Positions 25,422 to 32,780 of a stretch of DNA of 40,448 bases are shown one piece after another. Both the position numbers and the translations under genes were made by a program. Source of the stretch: Vibrio sp. 99-70-13A1. GTDB lineage: Bacteria; Pseudomonadota; Gammaproteobacteria; Enterobacterales; Vibrionaceae. Location: assembly GCF_013114625.1 (NCBI RefSeq), contig NZ_VTXD01000040.1, positions 1 to 40,448 on the forward strand. Direction: 5' to 3'. How positions within the stretch are numbered: the stretch's first letter is position 1; every line of letters begins with the position of its first letter. The notes under the pieces are model-generated. The model was not told the origin of the DNA. It made no database searches and saw only the letters and a list, made by a program, of their open reading frames with translations.

Positions 25422-25823
25422 TTCAATCCCTTACTTTTATAACTGTAGGTTGCCACTAAAAAGCCATAATAACCAGTGAACGATTTAAATCCCTTATTAA
25501 TCACAGTACTCATATTTGCCGTGCTCTAGTGCGCTCAAACAAATTAAGCATTGTTGAAACTCTCGACATAGTAAAGCGTTAGATATTTTTAAGAACTAAC
25601 AACTGAAGTGATAAAACCGCTTAAATAAATTAAAACCACTTAGACATTTTAATTAACCACTCGCGCTTATCCTAAACCACTCAAGCTTTCCCAAAACCAC
25701 TTAACTTAAATAAGCACCACTTAATTTGCTATTCGACCACTCACTTTAGTATCACGTGAAGCTTCTTTTTCCATATTCTAGTATGCACTCTGACTTACTC
25801 ATTCAACTCAGGGATAACACGTT
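25422..25823. other. Regulatory intergenic region upstream of the CstA-family gene
   Basis: 402 bp without a convincing gene. The right half carries seven direct repeats (25616-25743) described separately. A possible -10 TATTCT lies at 25774-25779 with no good -35, as expected for an activator-dependent promoter. The left part must also hold the promoter of the small lipoprotein gene. Confidence 0.6.
25616..25743 (+). promoter_or_regulatory. Array of seven BtsR-type (LytTR) binding repeats
   Basis: Seven copies of ACC[AG]CT[CT]A in the same orientation start at 25616, 25635, 25656, 25676, 25696, 25716 and 25736. Steps are 19, 21, 20, 20, 20 and 20 bp, about two helical turns. Six copies fit the motif exactly and the third has G in the last place. 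The motif is the one described for E. coli BtsR (YehT), where two copies lie upstream of the pyruvate transporter gene btsT. The last copy ends 30 bp before the proposed -10, close enough for direct activation. The cognate btsR-like gene is at 29606-30337. Confidence 0.88.
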
Positions 25824-27323
25824 ATGATGTGGTTTCTAACTTGCGTAGCAGCTTTAATTGGTGGCTATTTTATTTACGGTACTTTTATCGAAAAGGTTTT
25901 CGGTATCAATGAGAACCGTAAAACCCCAGCAATTACCAAACAAGATGGTGTGGATTTCGTACCCATGTCGACACCTAAAGTATATTTAGTTCAATTACTT
26001 AATATCGCAGGTGTGGGACCAATCTTCGGGCCTATTATGGGTGCTTTATACGGCCCCGCGGCAATGTTATGGATTGTACTAGGCTGTATATTTGCAGGCG
26101 CAGTACACGACTACTTCTCTGGCATGTTATCTATCCGAAATGGCGGAGCTTCGGTTCCAACCATCACTGGACGTTACCTAGGCAATGGCGCAAAACACTT
26201 TATGAACATCTTTGCCATTGTCCTACTGCTTCTTGTTGGTGTGGTATTCGTTTCGGCTCCAGCTGGCATGATCACTAACCTAGTGAACGACCAAACTGAT
26301 TTCGTGATGTCTGCAAGCACTATGGTTGTCATCATCTTTGCTTACTACATCATCGCAACAGTTGTCCCTGTCGACAAAATTATTGGCCGCTTCTATCCAC
26401 TATTTGGCGCACTACTGATTTTCATGTCTGTTGGATTAATCACTGCGATTGGCTTATCTGATGAGCACCAAATCATGGGTGGTTTTGAGATGAAAGACAT
26501 GTTCACCAACATGAACCCAAATGACCTACCACTTTGGCCGGCACTATTCATTACCATTGCTTGTGGTGCTATCTCTGGTTTCCATGCGACTCAGTCTCCA
26601 CTTATGGCGCGCTGTATGGAAAATGAAAAGAATGGTCGCTTCGTATTCTACGGTGCAATGATTGGTGAAGGCATTATCGCCCTAATCTGGTGTGCACTTG
26701 CTCTATCTTTCTTCGGTTCAGTTGAGTCTCTGTCTGACGCGATTGCAAACGGTGGTCCGGGTAATGTGGTATACAGCGCTTCATTTGGTCTACTGGGTGT
26801 ATTTGGCGGTATCCTTGCTTTCCTTGGCGTGGTTATTCTACCAATCACTTCTGGTGACACAGCGTTCCGTTCAAGCCGTCTTATTCTTGCTGAATACTTC
26901 AACATGGAACAGAAAACACTGCGTAACCGACTACTGATGGCATTACCTCTGTTCGTTCTAGGTGGTATTTTGACTCAAGTCGATTTCGGTATTATCTGGC
27001 GCTACTTTGGCTTCGCTAACCAATCAACAGCAGTAATGATGCTGTGGACAGCATCTGCCTACCTACTACGCCATAATAAATTGCACTGGATAACAACAGT
27101 TCCAGCTATTTTCATGACAACAGTATGTATCACCTTTATTTTAAGCAACAGCCAACTTGGTTTTGGCTTACCAATGCAATTATCGACTATTGTCGGCGTT
27201 GTATCTGCACTATCGATTGCCGCTTATGTCATCAAAATTTCCAAAGGGAAAGGTGAGCGTGACTACGCAAATGAACAAGATGAATCAGCTGATGAGAATA
27301 AAGCAGTCACTAAAACTGCATAG
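25824..27323 (+). CDS. CstA-family transporter, probable pyruvate/peptide permease (BtsT-like)
   Basis: This polytopic inner-membrane protein (499 residues, roughly 13-15 hydrophobic segments) belongs to the carbon starvation CstA family. Conserved family blocks include NIAGVGPIFGPIMGALYGP, GAVHDYFSGMLSIRNGG, ISGFHATQSPLMARC and TSGDTAFRSSR. E. coli BtsT and CstA are about 700 residues; this is the short type. BtsT and CstA transport pyruvate, and the upstream BtsR-type repeats plus adjacent btsSR-like genes point to pyruvate, although the substrate is inferred. The usual small DUF466 partner (YbdD/YjiX) is not found downstream. The ORF starts with tandem ATG ATG; either could be used. A terminator follows at 27413-27442. 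Confidence 0.9.
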   Translation: MMWFLTCVAALIGGYFIYGTFIEKVFGINENRKTPAITKQDGVDFVPMSTPKVYLVQLLNIAGVGPIFGPIMGALYGPAAMLWIVLGCIFAGAVHDYFSGMLSIRNGGASVPTITGRYLGNGAKHFMNIFAIVLLLLVGVVFVSAPAGMITNLVNDQTDFVMSASTMVVIIFAYYIIATVVPVDKIIGRFYPLFGALLIFMSVGLITAIGLSDEHQIMGGFEMKDMFTNMNPNDLPLWPALFITIACGAISGFHATQSPLMARCMENEKNGRFVFYGAMIGEGIIALIWCALALSFFGSVESLSDAIANGGPGNVVYSASFGLLGVFGGILAFLGVVILPITSGDTAFRSSRLILAEYFNMEQKTLRNRLLMALPLFVLGGILTQVDFGIIWRYFGFANQSTAVMMLWTASAYLLRHNKLHWITTVPAIFMTTVCITFILSNSQLGFGLPMQLSTIVGVVSALSIAAYVIKISKGKGERDYANEQDESADENKAVTKTA

Positions 27324-27412
27324 AGACAATGATCTCACCAATCACTGTTGGTTCAATAATAAGTAACACCTTTGCTTGCAACTTGGGTTTATTGAAACTT
27401 AAATAAATCCTT

Positions 27413-27442
27413 CTAAGCCCATCATGTGATGGGCTTAGTTTT
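27413..27442 (+). terminator. Terminator after the CstA-family gene
   Basis: CTAAGCCCATCA pairs with TGATGGGCTTAG (27413-27424 with 27427-27438), 12 bp perfect with a very short loop, then TTTT. It separates the transporter from the structured region before btsS. Confidence 0.88.
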
Positions 27443-27490
27443 ACCTAAACAAAAACAAGGCAATACTAGACCAACAAATAAGAATAGAAA

Positions 27491-27573
27491 TAGGCGTGGA
27501 AAACCACCATGTCCTGCACTAGGGTTAAATAGATAACGATAAAAACCAAACGCCTAAATACTCTAGTGCTAGG
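27491..27573 (+). promoter_or_regulatory. Possible pseudoknotted RNA leader hiding a ribosome binding site
   Basis: Two interleaved pairings can be drawn. Stem 1: TAGGCGT (27491-27497) with ACGCCTA (27550-27556). Stem 2: CCTGCACTAG (27513-27522) with 27563-27573 (CTAGTGC, bulged T, AGG). The 3' arm of stem 2 includes the first bases of AGGAG (27571-27575), the ribosome binding site of the mini-ORF at 27582. A small competing hairpin GTGG-AAAA-CCAC (27496-27507) shares bases with stem 1. The topology resembles an H-type pseudoknot. Structure is deduced by eye only. Confidence 0.4.
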
Positions 27574-27581
27574 AGAAAAAC

Positions 27582-27641
27582 ATGGAAGATTTTTCATTTT
27601 TTAAGTTATTTGATACCTCTGAACTTTTCATTTTCTACTGA
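27582..27641 (+). CDS. Possible 19-residue Phe-rich small protein or leader peptide
   Basis: ATG at 27582 follows AGGAG with a 6-nt spacer, an excellent ribosome binding site. The product MEDFSFFKLFDTSELFIFY has 6 Phe in 19 residues and ends at TGA 27639. I do not recognise it. It is too polar for a simple membrane helix. It could be a regulatory leader peptide (Phe-rich, followed by hairpins at 27664-27679 and 27693-27739) or a small functional protein linked to the transporter/kinase locus. No Phe-biosynthesis gene is downstream; the next gene is btsS. Confidence 0.5.
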   Translation: MEDFSFFKLFDTSELFIFY

Positions 27642-27692
27642 TTTTTCAAATGTCTAAAATGAATTAACCTGAGGGTTAAAACAGCAAGTCAA

Positions 27693-27739
27693 TAATGATT
27701 AAAGTTAGGTCACTCGCTTTGACCTAACTTTAATCATTA
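27693..27739. repeat. Perfect 20-bp inverted repeat with 7-nt loop
   Basis: 27693-27712 and 27720-27739 are exactly complementary over 20 bp (core AAAGTTAGGTCA). There is no T tract after it on either strand, so it is not a typical terminator. It lies 93 bp upstream of the btsS ATG, in the transcript if btsS is read from further upstream. A DNA-level operator is also possible. Confidence 0.85.
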
Positions 27740-27831
27740 CATCGAGCACCTTAAGCATTAAGCCAATCCCTTATTTGTTTAATATTTATCAATCACTTAA
27801 ACTTATAACATCTCATCTTTAAGGGTTTGTA

Positions 27832-29532
27832 ATGGAACTGGTTCTCTCCTTGCTTCAGCAAATGTGCGTCTACTTAGTACTTGCTTACATGCTAAGTAAA
27901 ACACCCATTTTCCTTCCCCTACTCAATGTATCTTCTCGCCTAAGTCATAAGCTCAGCCTCTATGTCGTATTCTCCTTATTCTGCATCATGGGGACGTATT
28001 TTGGCTTGCAAATCAATGATGCTATCGCCAACACACGAGCTATTGGGGCTGTCATGGGTGGGTTATTTGGAGGTCCAGTTGTTGGCTTTTCCGTTGGGCT
28101 AACAGGAGGGATTCATCGATATTCCTTAGGTGGATTTACCGATCTTGCTTGTGCTATTTCTACTACCGCGGAAGGTTTAATTGGCGGGCTACTTCATATT
28201 TATTTGGTTCGTAGGAATAAAACTGAGCAGCTATTTAACCCTATGGTTGTTTTCTCAATCACGCTGTTTGCCGAAATTATCCAGATGCTTGTCTTGCTGA
28301 TCGTTGCCAAGCCTTTTGCTCAGTCCTACGCACTTGTTTCCGATATTGCTGCGCCAATGATTATTGCTAACTCATGCGGAGCAGCACTTTTCATGAGTAT
28401 TATCCAAGATAAAAAAACCATTTTTGAGAAATATTCAGCGACCTTTTCTCGTCGAGCTTTAACCATTGCAGAACGCTCTGTGGGAATATTACACGGTGGG
28501 TTTAATTCAAAAAATGCAGAACAAATTGTTCGTATTGTCTATGAAGAAACCAATGTTGGTGCAGTCGCTATTACCGATAGAGAAAAGATTTTAGCTTTTG
28601 TTGGAATTGGTGATGAACACCATAAACCCAATACGCCAATTTCATCGCATTCCACACTCGAAGCGATGAATAAGAACGATATTATTTATTTGGATGGTAA
28701 AGACAATCCATATCAATGCTCGCTATCTTCCACCTGCAAATTAGGTTCTGCACTTATTATTCCATTACGTTCAGGTGATCAGGTGGTTGGCACGATAAAG
28801 CTGTACGAACCTAAACTAAAATTATTTTCAACCATCAACATGTCAATGGCTGAAGGTATTGCCCAGCTGCTTTCAAGCCAACTTCTTTTTAGTAACTATC
28901 AGCAGCAGCAAACCTTGCTTACTCAAGCCGAAATCAAACTTTTACACGCACAAGTAAACCCTCATTTTTTGTTCAATGCTTTGAATACGATTAGTGCGGT
29001 CACAAGAAAAGACCCAGATACAGCACGAGGTCTCATACAGCATCTTTCTCAATTCTTCCGCAGTAATCTCAAGCAAAATATCAGTTCTGTGACGGTTAAA
29101 GATGAGCTTGCTCACGTCAATTCTTACCTTACGATAGAGAAGGCTCGCTTTACTGACAGGCTTGAAATAGTTTGGGAGATAGACCCTAGTTTATATGACT
29201 TAAAACTCCCAAGTTTCACTCTGCAACCTTTGGTTGAAAATGCGATTAAGCATGGGATATCGAACTTACTCGAAGGTGGGTGTATTCGAATATACAGCCA
29301 AGAAACTGCTCATGGTTTTCAAATTACAGTCGAAGACAATGCCGGTAACTATCAAAAGCCTAAGGAAAACCACCTAGGCTTAGGAATGGAAATTGTAGAT
29401 AAGCGACTCACTCATCTATTTGGTGCTCCGTCGTCATTAAAAATAGAATGCATTCCACAGCAATTTACACGAATGAGCTTTATGATCCCTAAACCCGATC
29501 ACCTCCACTCACACACTCATAACCAGGTTTAG
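27832..29532 (+). CDS. btsS: LytS-type sensor histidine kinase, BtsS-like (pyruvate sensing)
   Basis: The 566-residue membrane kinase has a 5TM LytS-type receptor domain (about 1-190; LFGGPVVGFSVGLTGGIHRYSLGG is part of it), a GAF domain (about 220-355), and a His_kinase plus HATPase module. The phosphorylated His is H378 in QVNPHFLFNALN; the N box is PLVENAIKHGIS, and the G box is GLGLGMEIVDKRL-like. Length matches E. coli BtsS (561), a high-affinity pyruvate receptor. A BtsR-like regulator gene follows 73 bp later, and the CstA-family target gene lies just upstream. The relative YpdA is an alternative, but the target gene and binding repeats favour BtsS. Confidence 0.88.
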   Translation: MELVLSLLQQMCVYLVLAYMLSKTPIFLPLLNVSSRLSHKLSLYVVFSLFCIMGTYFGLQINDAIANTRAIGAVMGGLFGGPVVGFSVGLTGGIHRYSLGGFTDLACAISTTAEGLIGGLLHIYLVRRNKTEQLFNPMVVFSITLFAEIIQMLVLLIVAKPFAQSYALVSDIAAPMIIANSCGAALFMSIIQDKKTIFEKYSATFSRRALTIAERSVGILHGGFNSKNAEQIVRIVYEETNVGAVAITDREKILAFVGIGDEHHKPNTPISSHSTLEAMNKNDIIYLDGKDNPYQCSLSSTCKLGSALIIPLRSGDQVVGTIKLYEPKLKLFSTINMSMAEGIAQLLSSQLLFSNYQQQQTLLTQAEIKLLHAQVNPHFLFNALNTISAVTRKDPDTARGLIQHLSQFFRSNLKQNISSVTVKDELAHVNSYLTIEKARFTDRLEIVWEIDPSLYDLKLPSFTLQPLVENAIKHGISNLLEGGCIRIYSQETAHGFQITVEDNAGNYQKPKENHLGLGMEIVDKRLTHLFGAPSSLKIECIPQQFTRMSFMIPKPDHLHSHTHNQV

Positions 29533-29605
29533 AAATGTCACAAGGAAAGAGACTTTTACAAGTTCAGGTAGCTTTGCGAAAGCCACACATTTTTAAGGAG
29601 CAAAT

Positions 29606-30337
29606 ATGTTGAAGGCATTAGTCATCGACGACGAACAGTTTGCTCGAGAAGAATTAACGGAGCTACTACTTGAAACTGGCGGTGTGGAAGTGATTGGCTC
29701 TGCAAGTAATGCTATTGAAGGTCTGAAGAAAATAAATAAGTTAAAGCCCGATGTAGTCTATCTTGATATTCAAATGCCCCAAGTAACCGGGATTGAGTTG
29801 CTAAGCATGCTCGATCCTGATTCCATGCCTTACGTTGTTTTTGTTACCGCCTACGATCAATATGCGATTCAAGCATTTGAAGATAATGCTTTTGATTACT
29901 TACTCAAACCCGTAGAGCCACAGCGCCTACAAAAAAGTGTGACTAGATTAAGCAAGGTGCACAACCAAGGGCTCACTCTACCGGTGCAAAGTGTTAATGA
30001 AATTGCGCCTGAAAATTTAGAGCAAATCCCATGCATTGGGCATAACCGAATTGTGATTATGTCGAGTAAATCGGTGGAATGTGCTTATTCTGATATTAGT
30101 GGTGTCCATATACGAAGCTCAACTCAAACCGCTTGTTCACAACTGACACTCAAAATATTAGAGGAAAAAACTCATTTGATTCGCTGTCACAGGCAGTTCT
30201 TAGTAAACATACAATGGATTCAGGAAATAAAGCTTTTAGATAATGGACTGGCTGAAATCATCACTTCAACGGGCTTTGAGATCCCGGTGAGCCGTCGCTA
30301 CTTGAAGGTATTAAAAGAACAGTTGGGAATACACTAA
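29606..30337 (+). CDS. btsR: LytTR response regulator, BtsR-like
   Basis: A 243-residue regulator with an N-terminal receiver (acidic pocket D8/D9, phospho-acceptor D54 in VVYLDIQMP, conserved K in YLLKPVEP) and a C-terminal LytTR DNA-binding domain (about 140-243, with CHRQFLVN and PVSRRYLK motifs). LytTR proteins bind direct repeats spaced two helical turns apart, exactly the pattern found seven times upstream of the CstA-family gene. Length is close to E. coli BtsR (239). It should be cotranscribed with btsS. A 9-bp hairpin without a T tract (30384-30416) follows. Confidence 0.9.
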   Translation: MLKALVIDDEQFAREELTELLLETGGVEVIGSASNAIEGLKKINKLKPDVVYLDIQMPQVTGIELLSMLDPDSMPYVVFVTAYDQYAIQAFEDNAFDYLLKPVEPQRLQKSVTRLSKVHNQGLTLPVQSVNEIAPENLEQIPCIGHNRIVIMSSKSVECAYSDISGVHIRSSTQTACSQLTLKILEEKTHLIRCHRQFLVNIQWIQEIKLLDNGLAEIITSTGFEIPVSRRYLKVLKEQLGIH

Positions 30338-30383
30338 TAGATGAGTTTAAACAAAACGCTTTAAATTGAGCATGCTCGATTGA

Positions 30384-30416
30384 TGGAACTTGGTGGTTAC
30401 CCATTCTCAAGTTCCA
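30384..30416. terminator. Hairpin between convergent btsR and ispH
   Basis: TGGAACTTG (30384-30392) pairs with CAAGTTCCA (30408-30416), 15-nt loop. No T run follows, so termination strength is uncertain. Confidence 0.4.
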
Positions 30417-30444
30417 ATTCAGAATCGATTCGTTTCAGACTCGC

Positions 30445-31389
30445 CTAGTCTATCTGTTTTATTTGCAGCTCTTTAGGCACTTCGAAGAACATATTTTCTT
30501 CGCGTCCTTGAATCTCTTCAATTCCTTCAGCACCTAACTCTCGAATACGATCAAGGATCTGATTCACAAGCTCTTCAGGAGCTGATGCTCCAGCTGTAAC
30601 ACCGATCTTAACCTTACCTTCTACCCATTCAGGTTTTATGTCTTCTGGGCAATCTGTTAAATAACCTGGCGTACCTAGTTTTTCGGCTAATTCTTTTAGC
30701 CTTGTGGAATTTGATGAGTTCTTAGAACCAACAACAATAACCACATCCACATCATTCGCCATTTCACGAACGGCATCTTGTCGGTTTTGTGTCGCGTAAC
30801 AAATATCGTCTTTACGTGGACCTTGGATCTCAGGAAAAACACGGCGCAGCTCTTCAATCACATCAGCGGTTTCATCAACCGATAATGTCGTTTGGCTGAC
30901 ATAGTGCAAGTTGGACGCATCATTAACCTTCAAGTATTGAACGTCTTCCGGTTTTTCAACCAAATACATACCACCTGACTTACTCGCGTATTGCCCCATC
31001 GTACCTTCGACTTCTGGGTGACCAGCATGACCAATCAGTACCACTTCCATATTCTTACGGCTCGCACGAGCCACTTCCATATGAACTTTCGTTACCAATG
31101 GGCAAGTTGCATCAAAGACTGTAAGTTCGCGCTCTTTCGCTTCTTTGCGAACCGCTTGTGATACACCATGGGCAGAAAAAATCACGATATTATCATCAGG
31201 CACTTCACTGATTTCTTCAACAAAGATAGCACCACGCTGTTTTAACCCTTCAACAACAAAACGGTTATGAACCACTTCATGACGAACATAAATAGGCGGC
31301 TGATACATTTCAAGTGCACGTTCAACAATACTGATCGCACGATCAACACCGGCACAAAAGCCACGAGGGTTAGCTAACATTATTTTCAT
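30445..31389 (-). CDS. ispH: 4-hydroxy-3-methylbut-2-enyl diphosphate reductase IspH
   Basis: IspH is the iron-sulfur enzyme of the last MEP-pathway step, forming IPP and DMAPP. The start ATG 31389 gives MKIMLANPRGFCAGVDRAIS, aligning with the E. coli N-terminus; an in-frame TTG at 31401 would add four residues. The three cluster-binding Cys are in RGFCAGV (C12), DATCPLV and DDICYAT. The product is 314 residues (E. coli 316). It is the last gene of the ribF-ileS-lspA-fkpB-ispH series known from E. coli, but a hairpin (31573-31600) and a 220-bp gap separate it from fkpB, so it may have its own promoter. Confidence 0.97.
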   Translation of the reverse strand: MKIMLANPRGFCAGVDRAISIVERALEMYQPPIYVRHEVVHNRFVVEGLKQRGAIFVEEISEVPDDNIVIFSAHGVSQAVRKEAKERELTVFDATCPLVTKVHMEVARASRKNMEVVLIGHAGHPEVEGTMGQYASKSGGMYLVEKPEDVQYLKVNDASNLHYVSQTTLSVDETADVIEELRRVFPEIQGPRKDDICYATQNRQDAVREMANDVDVVIVVGSKNSSNSTRLKELAEKLGTPGYLTDCPEDIKPEWVEGKVKIGVTAGASAPEELVNQILDRIRELGAEGIEEIQGREENMFFEVPKELQIKQID

Positions 31390-31572
31390 TTTATTGCTCA
31401 ATTCATTGTCACTTTACATACCCATAGCTTAACGCAGAGGCTATAAGCTTAAAGCGGGGCTAAAATCGTTTCCATGGAGTTCGCGATGAGCGAAGCATGC
31501 ATTCTACAGTGAAGCTCAAAAACAGTGAAGCGCTTGGTTAGAATCGACTGTAAGGTGCTATGTCTATCTGAA

Positions 31573-31600
31573 GGCAAGGCTAGAACCTCTTAGCCTTGCC
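31573..31600 (-). terminator. Hairpin between fkpB and ispH
   Basis: GGCAAGGCTA (31573-31582) pairs perfectly with TAGCCTTGCC (31591-31600), 8-nt loop. No T tract follows on the minus strand, so it may be partial termination or mRNA end protection. Confidence 0.5.
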
Positions 31601-31609
31601 CGTCAATCT

Positions 31610-32041
31610 CTATTCAACTTCTAAAATGTCCACATCAAAAGTAACGTCTTGTCCCGCGAGAGGGTGATTAAAATCAACCGTCACCGAGTCACCAGCAATT
31701 TCAGTGATAATACCTGGGATTTCCATACCGTCAGGACCTGAAAATGCCATGATAGTGCCGACTTCTACTTCAGCATCACCAACGAATTTCGCACGGTCCA
31801 TATGGTGAATATGATCTGGGTTTGGCATACCAAACGCATCTTCTGCTTTTAATTCAATCGACTTTTTTGTACCCGCTTCTAAGCCGAACAAACATTGTTC
31901 AAAATTCTCACTCAGGCTTCCGTCACCCATAATAAATTTCGCTGGCTTGCCCATATTCTGGGTACTATCGGCAACAGATCCATCTTGCATTTTGATTGTA
32001 AAATGTAGAGTGACTGCTGAATCTTTTTTAATTGCTACCAC
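31610..32041 (-). CDS. fkpB: FKBP-type peptidyl-prolyl isomerase FkpB (SlpA)
   Basis: A SlyD-like FKBP domain protein catalysing cis-trans prolyl isomerisation, likely a cytosolic folding helper. The family blocks VTLHFTIKMQDGSVADST, AFGMPNPDHIHHM and VDFNHPLAGQDVTFDVDIL are present. An ORF extends upstream to 32116, but the best start is GTG 32041: AAGGA lies 7 nt before it, and the product (143 residues) then matches E. coli FkpB (149) at its N-terminus, whereas the extension (rich in Lys/Ile, overlapping a terminator region) does not. The gene keeps the E. coli order lspA-fkpB-ispH. Confidence 0.93.
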   Translation of the reverse strand: MVAIKKDSAVTLHFTIKMQDGSVADSTQNMGKPAKFIMGDGSLSENFEQCLFGLEAGTKKSIELKAEDAFGMPNPDHIHHMDRAKFVGDAEVEVGTIMAFSGPDGMEIPGIITEIAGDSVTVDFNHPLAGQDVTFDVDILEVE

Positions 32042-32112
32042 GTGACTTTCCTTAGATTTCTTTATTATTGGAAGAACAGTTTTATTTGATTGTCTTATCC
32101 TGTGCAGCATAA

Positions 32113-32147
32113 ACAAAAAGCGCTGTTGGAATCAACCGACAGCGCTT
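32113..32147 (-). terminator. Terminator between lspA and fkpB
   Basis: Minus strand: AAGCGCTGTCGG (32136-32147) pairs with 32118-32129 (12 bp, one G-U), 6-nt loop, followed by TTTTTGTTT. A strong intrinsic terminator inside a classically cotranscribed gene series; fkpB then needs readthrough or its own promoter. Confidence 0.85.
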
Positions 32148-32191
32148 AGGGCTATTCTAATCTGTGAGTTATAAACTGACTTCAGTACCGC

Positions 32192-32698
32192 TTATTTACT
32201 TTCATCTTTCTTACGAAAGCCATCTAAGATGATCATCGCAGCACCGATACAGATCCCCATATCCGCTAAGTTAAAAGCAGGCCAGTGGTATGTTCCCCAG
32301 TAGAAGTCTAGGTAATCCACTACAAACCCATGCACAACGCGATCAAAGACATTACCAACCGCGCCACCAATGATGATTGCGTAAGCAATGTTATTCCATT
32401 TTTCAGCCGCAGGAAGCTTACTCATCCAGTAAGTCAGCATGCCTGTCACAACAAAAGCAATACCAGTAAATAACCAACGTTGCCACCCACCTTGATCACT
32501 CAAGAAACTAAAGGCAGCGCCGTAATTATGAACATACAGTAAATTAAAAAACGGCAAAATCTCAATACGATTTGCCCAACCATAACCCATATTATCCATC
32601 ACGACTAACTTGATGGCGATATCAGCAATAAAGACTAGCAGAGCTAACCATAGCCAACGTACACCTGATTGTTTCAATGTTAGTGATTGTTCACTCAT
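32192..32698 (-). CDS. lspA: Lipoprotein signal peptidase LspA (signal peptidase II)
   Basis: LspA cleaves diacylglyceryl-modified prolipoproteins in the inner membrane, a step needed for lipoproteins such as BamD encoded here. The 168-residue protein has four membrane segments. The catalytic Asp pair is in GNVFDRVVHGFVVDY and PAFNLADMGICIG; the conserved NYGAAFSF block is also present. It lies 82 bp downstream of ileS with a hairpin in the gap, and 150 bp before the fkpB start. Confidence 0.97.
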   Translation of the reverse strand: MSEQSLTLKQSGVRWLWLALLVFIADIAIKLVVMDNMGYGWANRIEILPFFNLLYVHNYGAAFSFLSDQGGWQRWLFTGIAFVVTGMLTYWMSKLPAAEKWNNIAYAIIIGGAVGNVFDRVVHGFVVDYLDFYWGTYHWPAFNLADMGICIGAAMIILDGFRKKDESK

Positions 32699-32713
32699 AC
32701 CTTTTCCTAAAAC

Positions 32714-32741
32714 CTAAAAATAACCCCAGTAGATACTGGGG
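32714..32741 (-). terminator. Hairpin after ileS (partial terminator)
   Basis: CCCCAGTA pairs with TACTGGGG (32724-32731 with 32734-32741); the minus strand continues TTATTTTTA. The 2-nt loop would open to a 6-bp stem. Likely attenuates transcription into lspA. Confidence 0.6.
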
Positions 32742-32780
32742 CTATATTATTTCTAAAAAGTTCAGTTGCTTGCTAGCAAA

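Noticed and set aside
25616..25743. Seven repeats as a CRISPR array
   Set aside because: The repeated unit is 8 bp with 11-13 bp spacers, far too short, and no cas genes are present; it fits transcription factor sites.
31390..31401. TTG start adding four residues to IspH
   Set aside because: ATG 31389 aligns with the known IspH N-terminus.
32042..32116. N-terminal extension of fkpB from an upstream ATG
   Set aside because: GTG 32041 has a good ribosome binding site and fits the family length; the extension begins at the foot of the lspA terminator.
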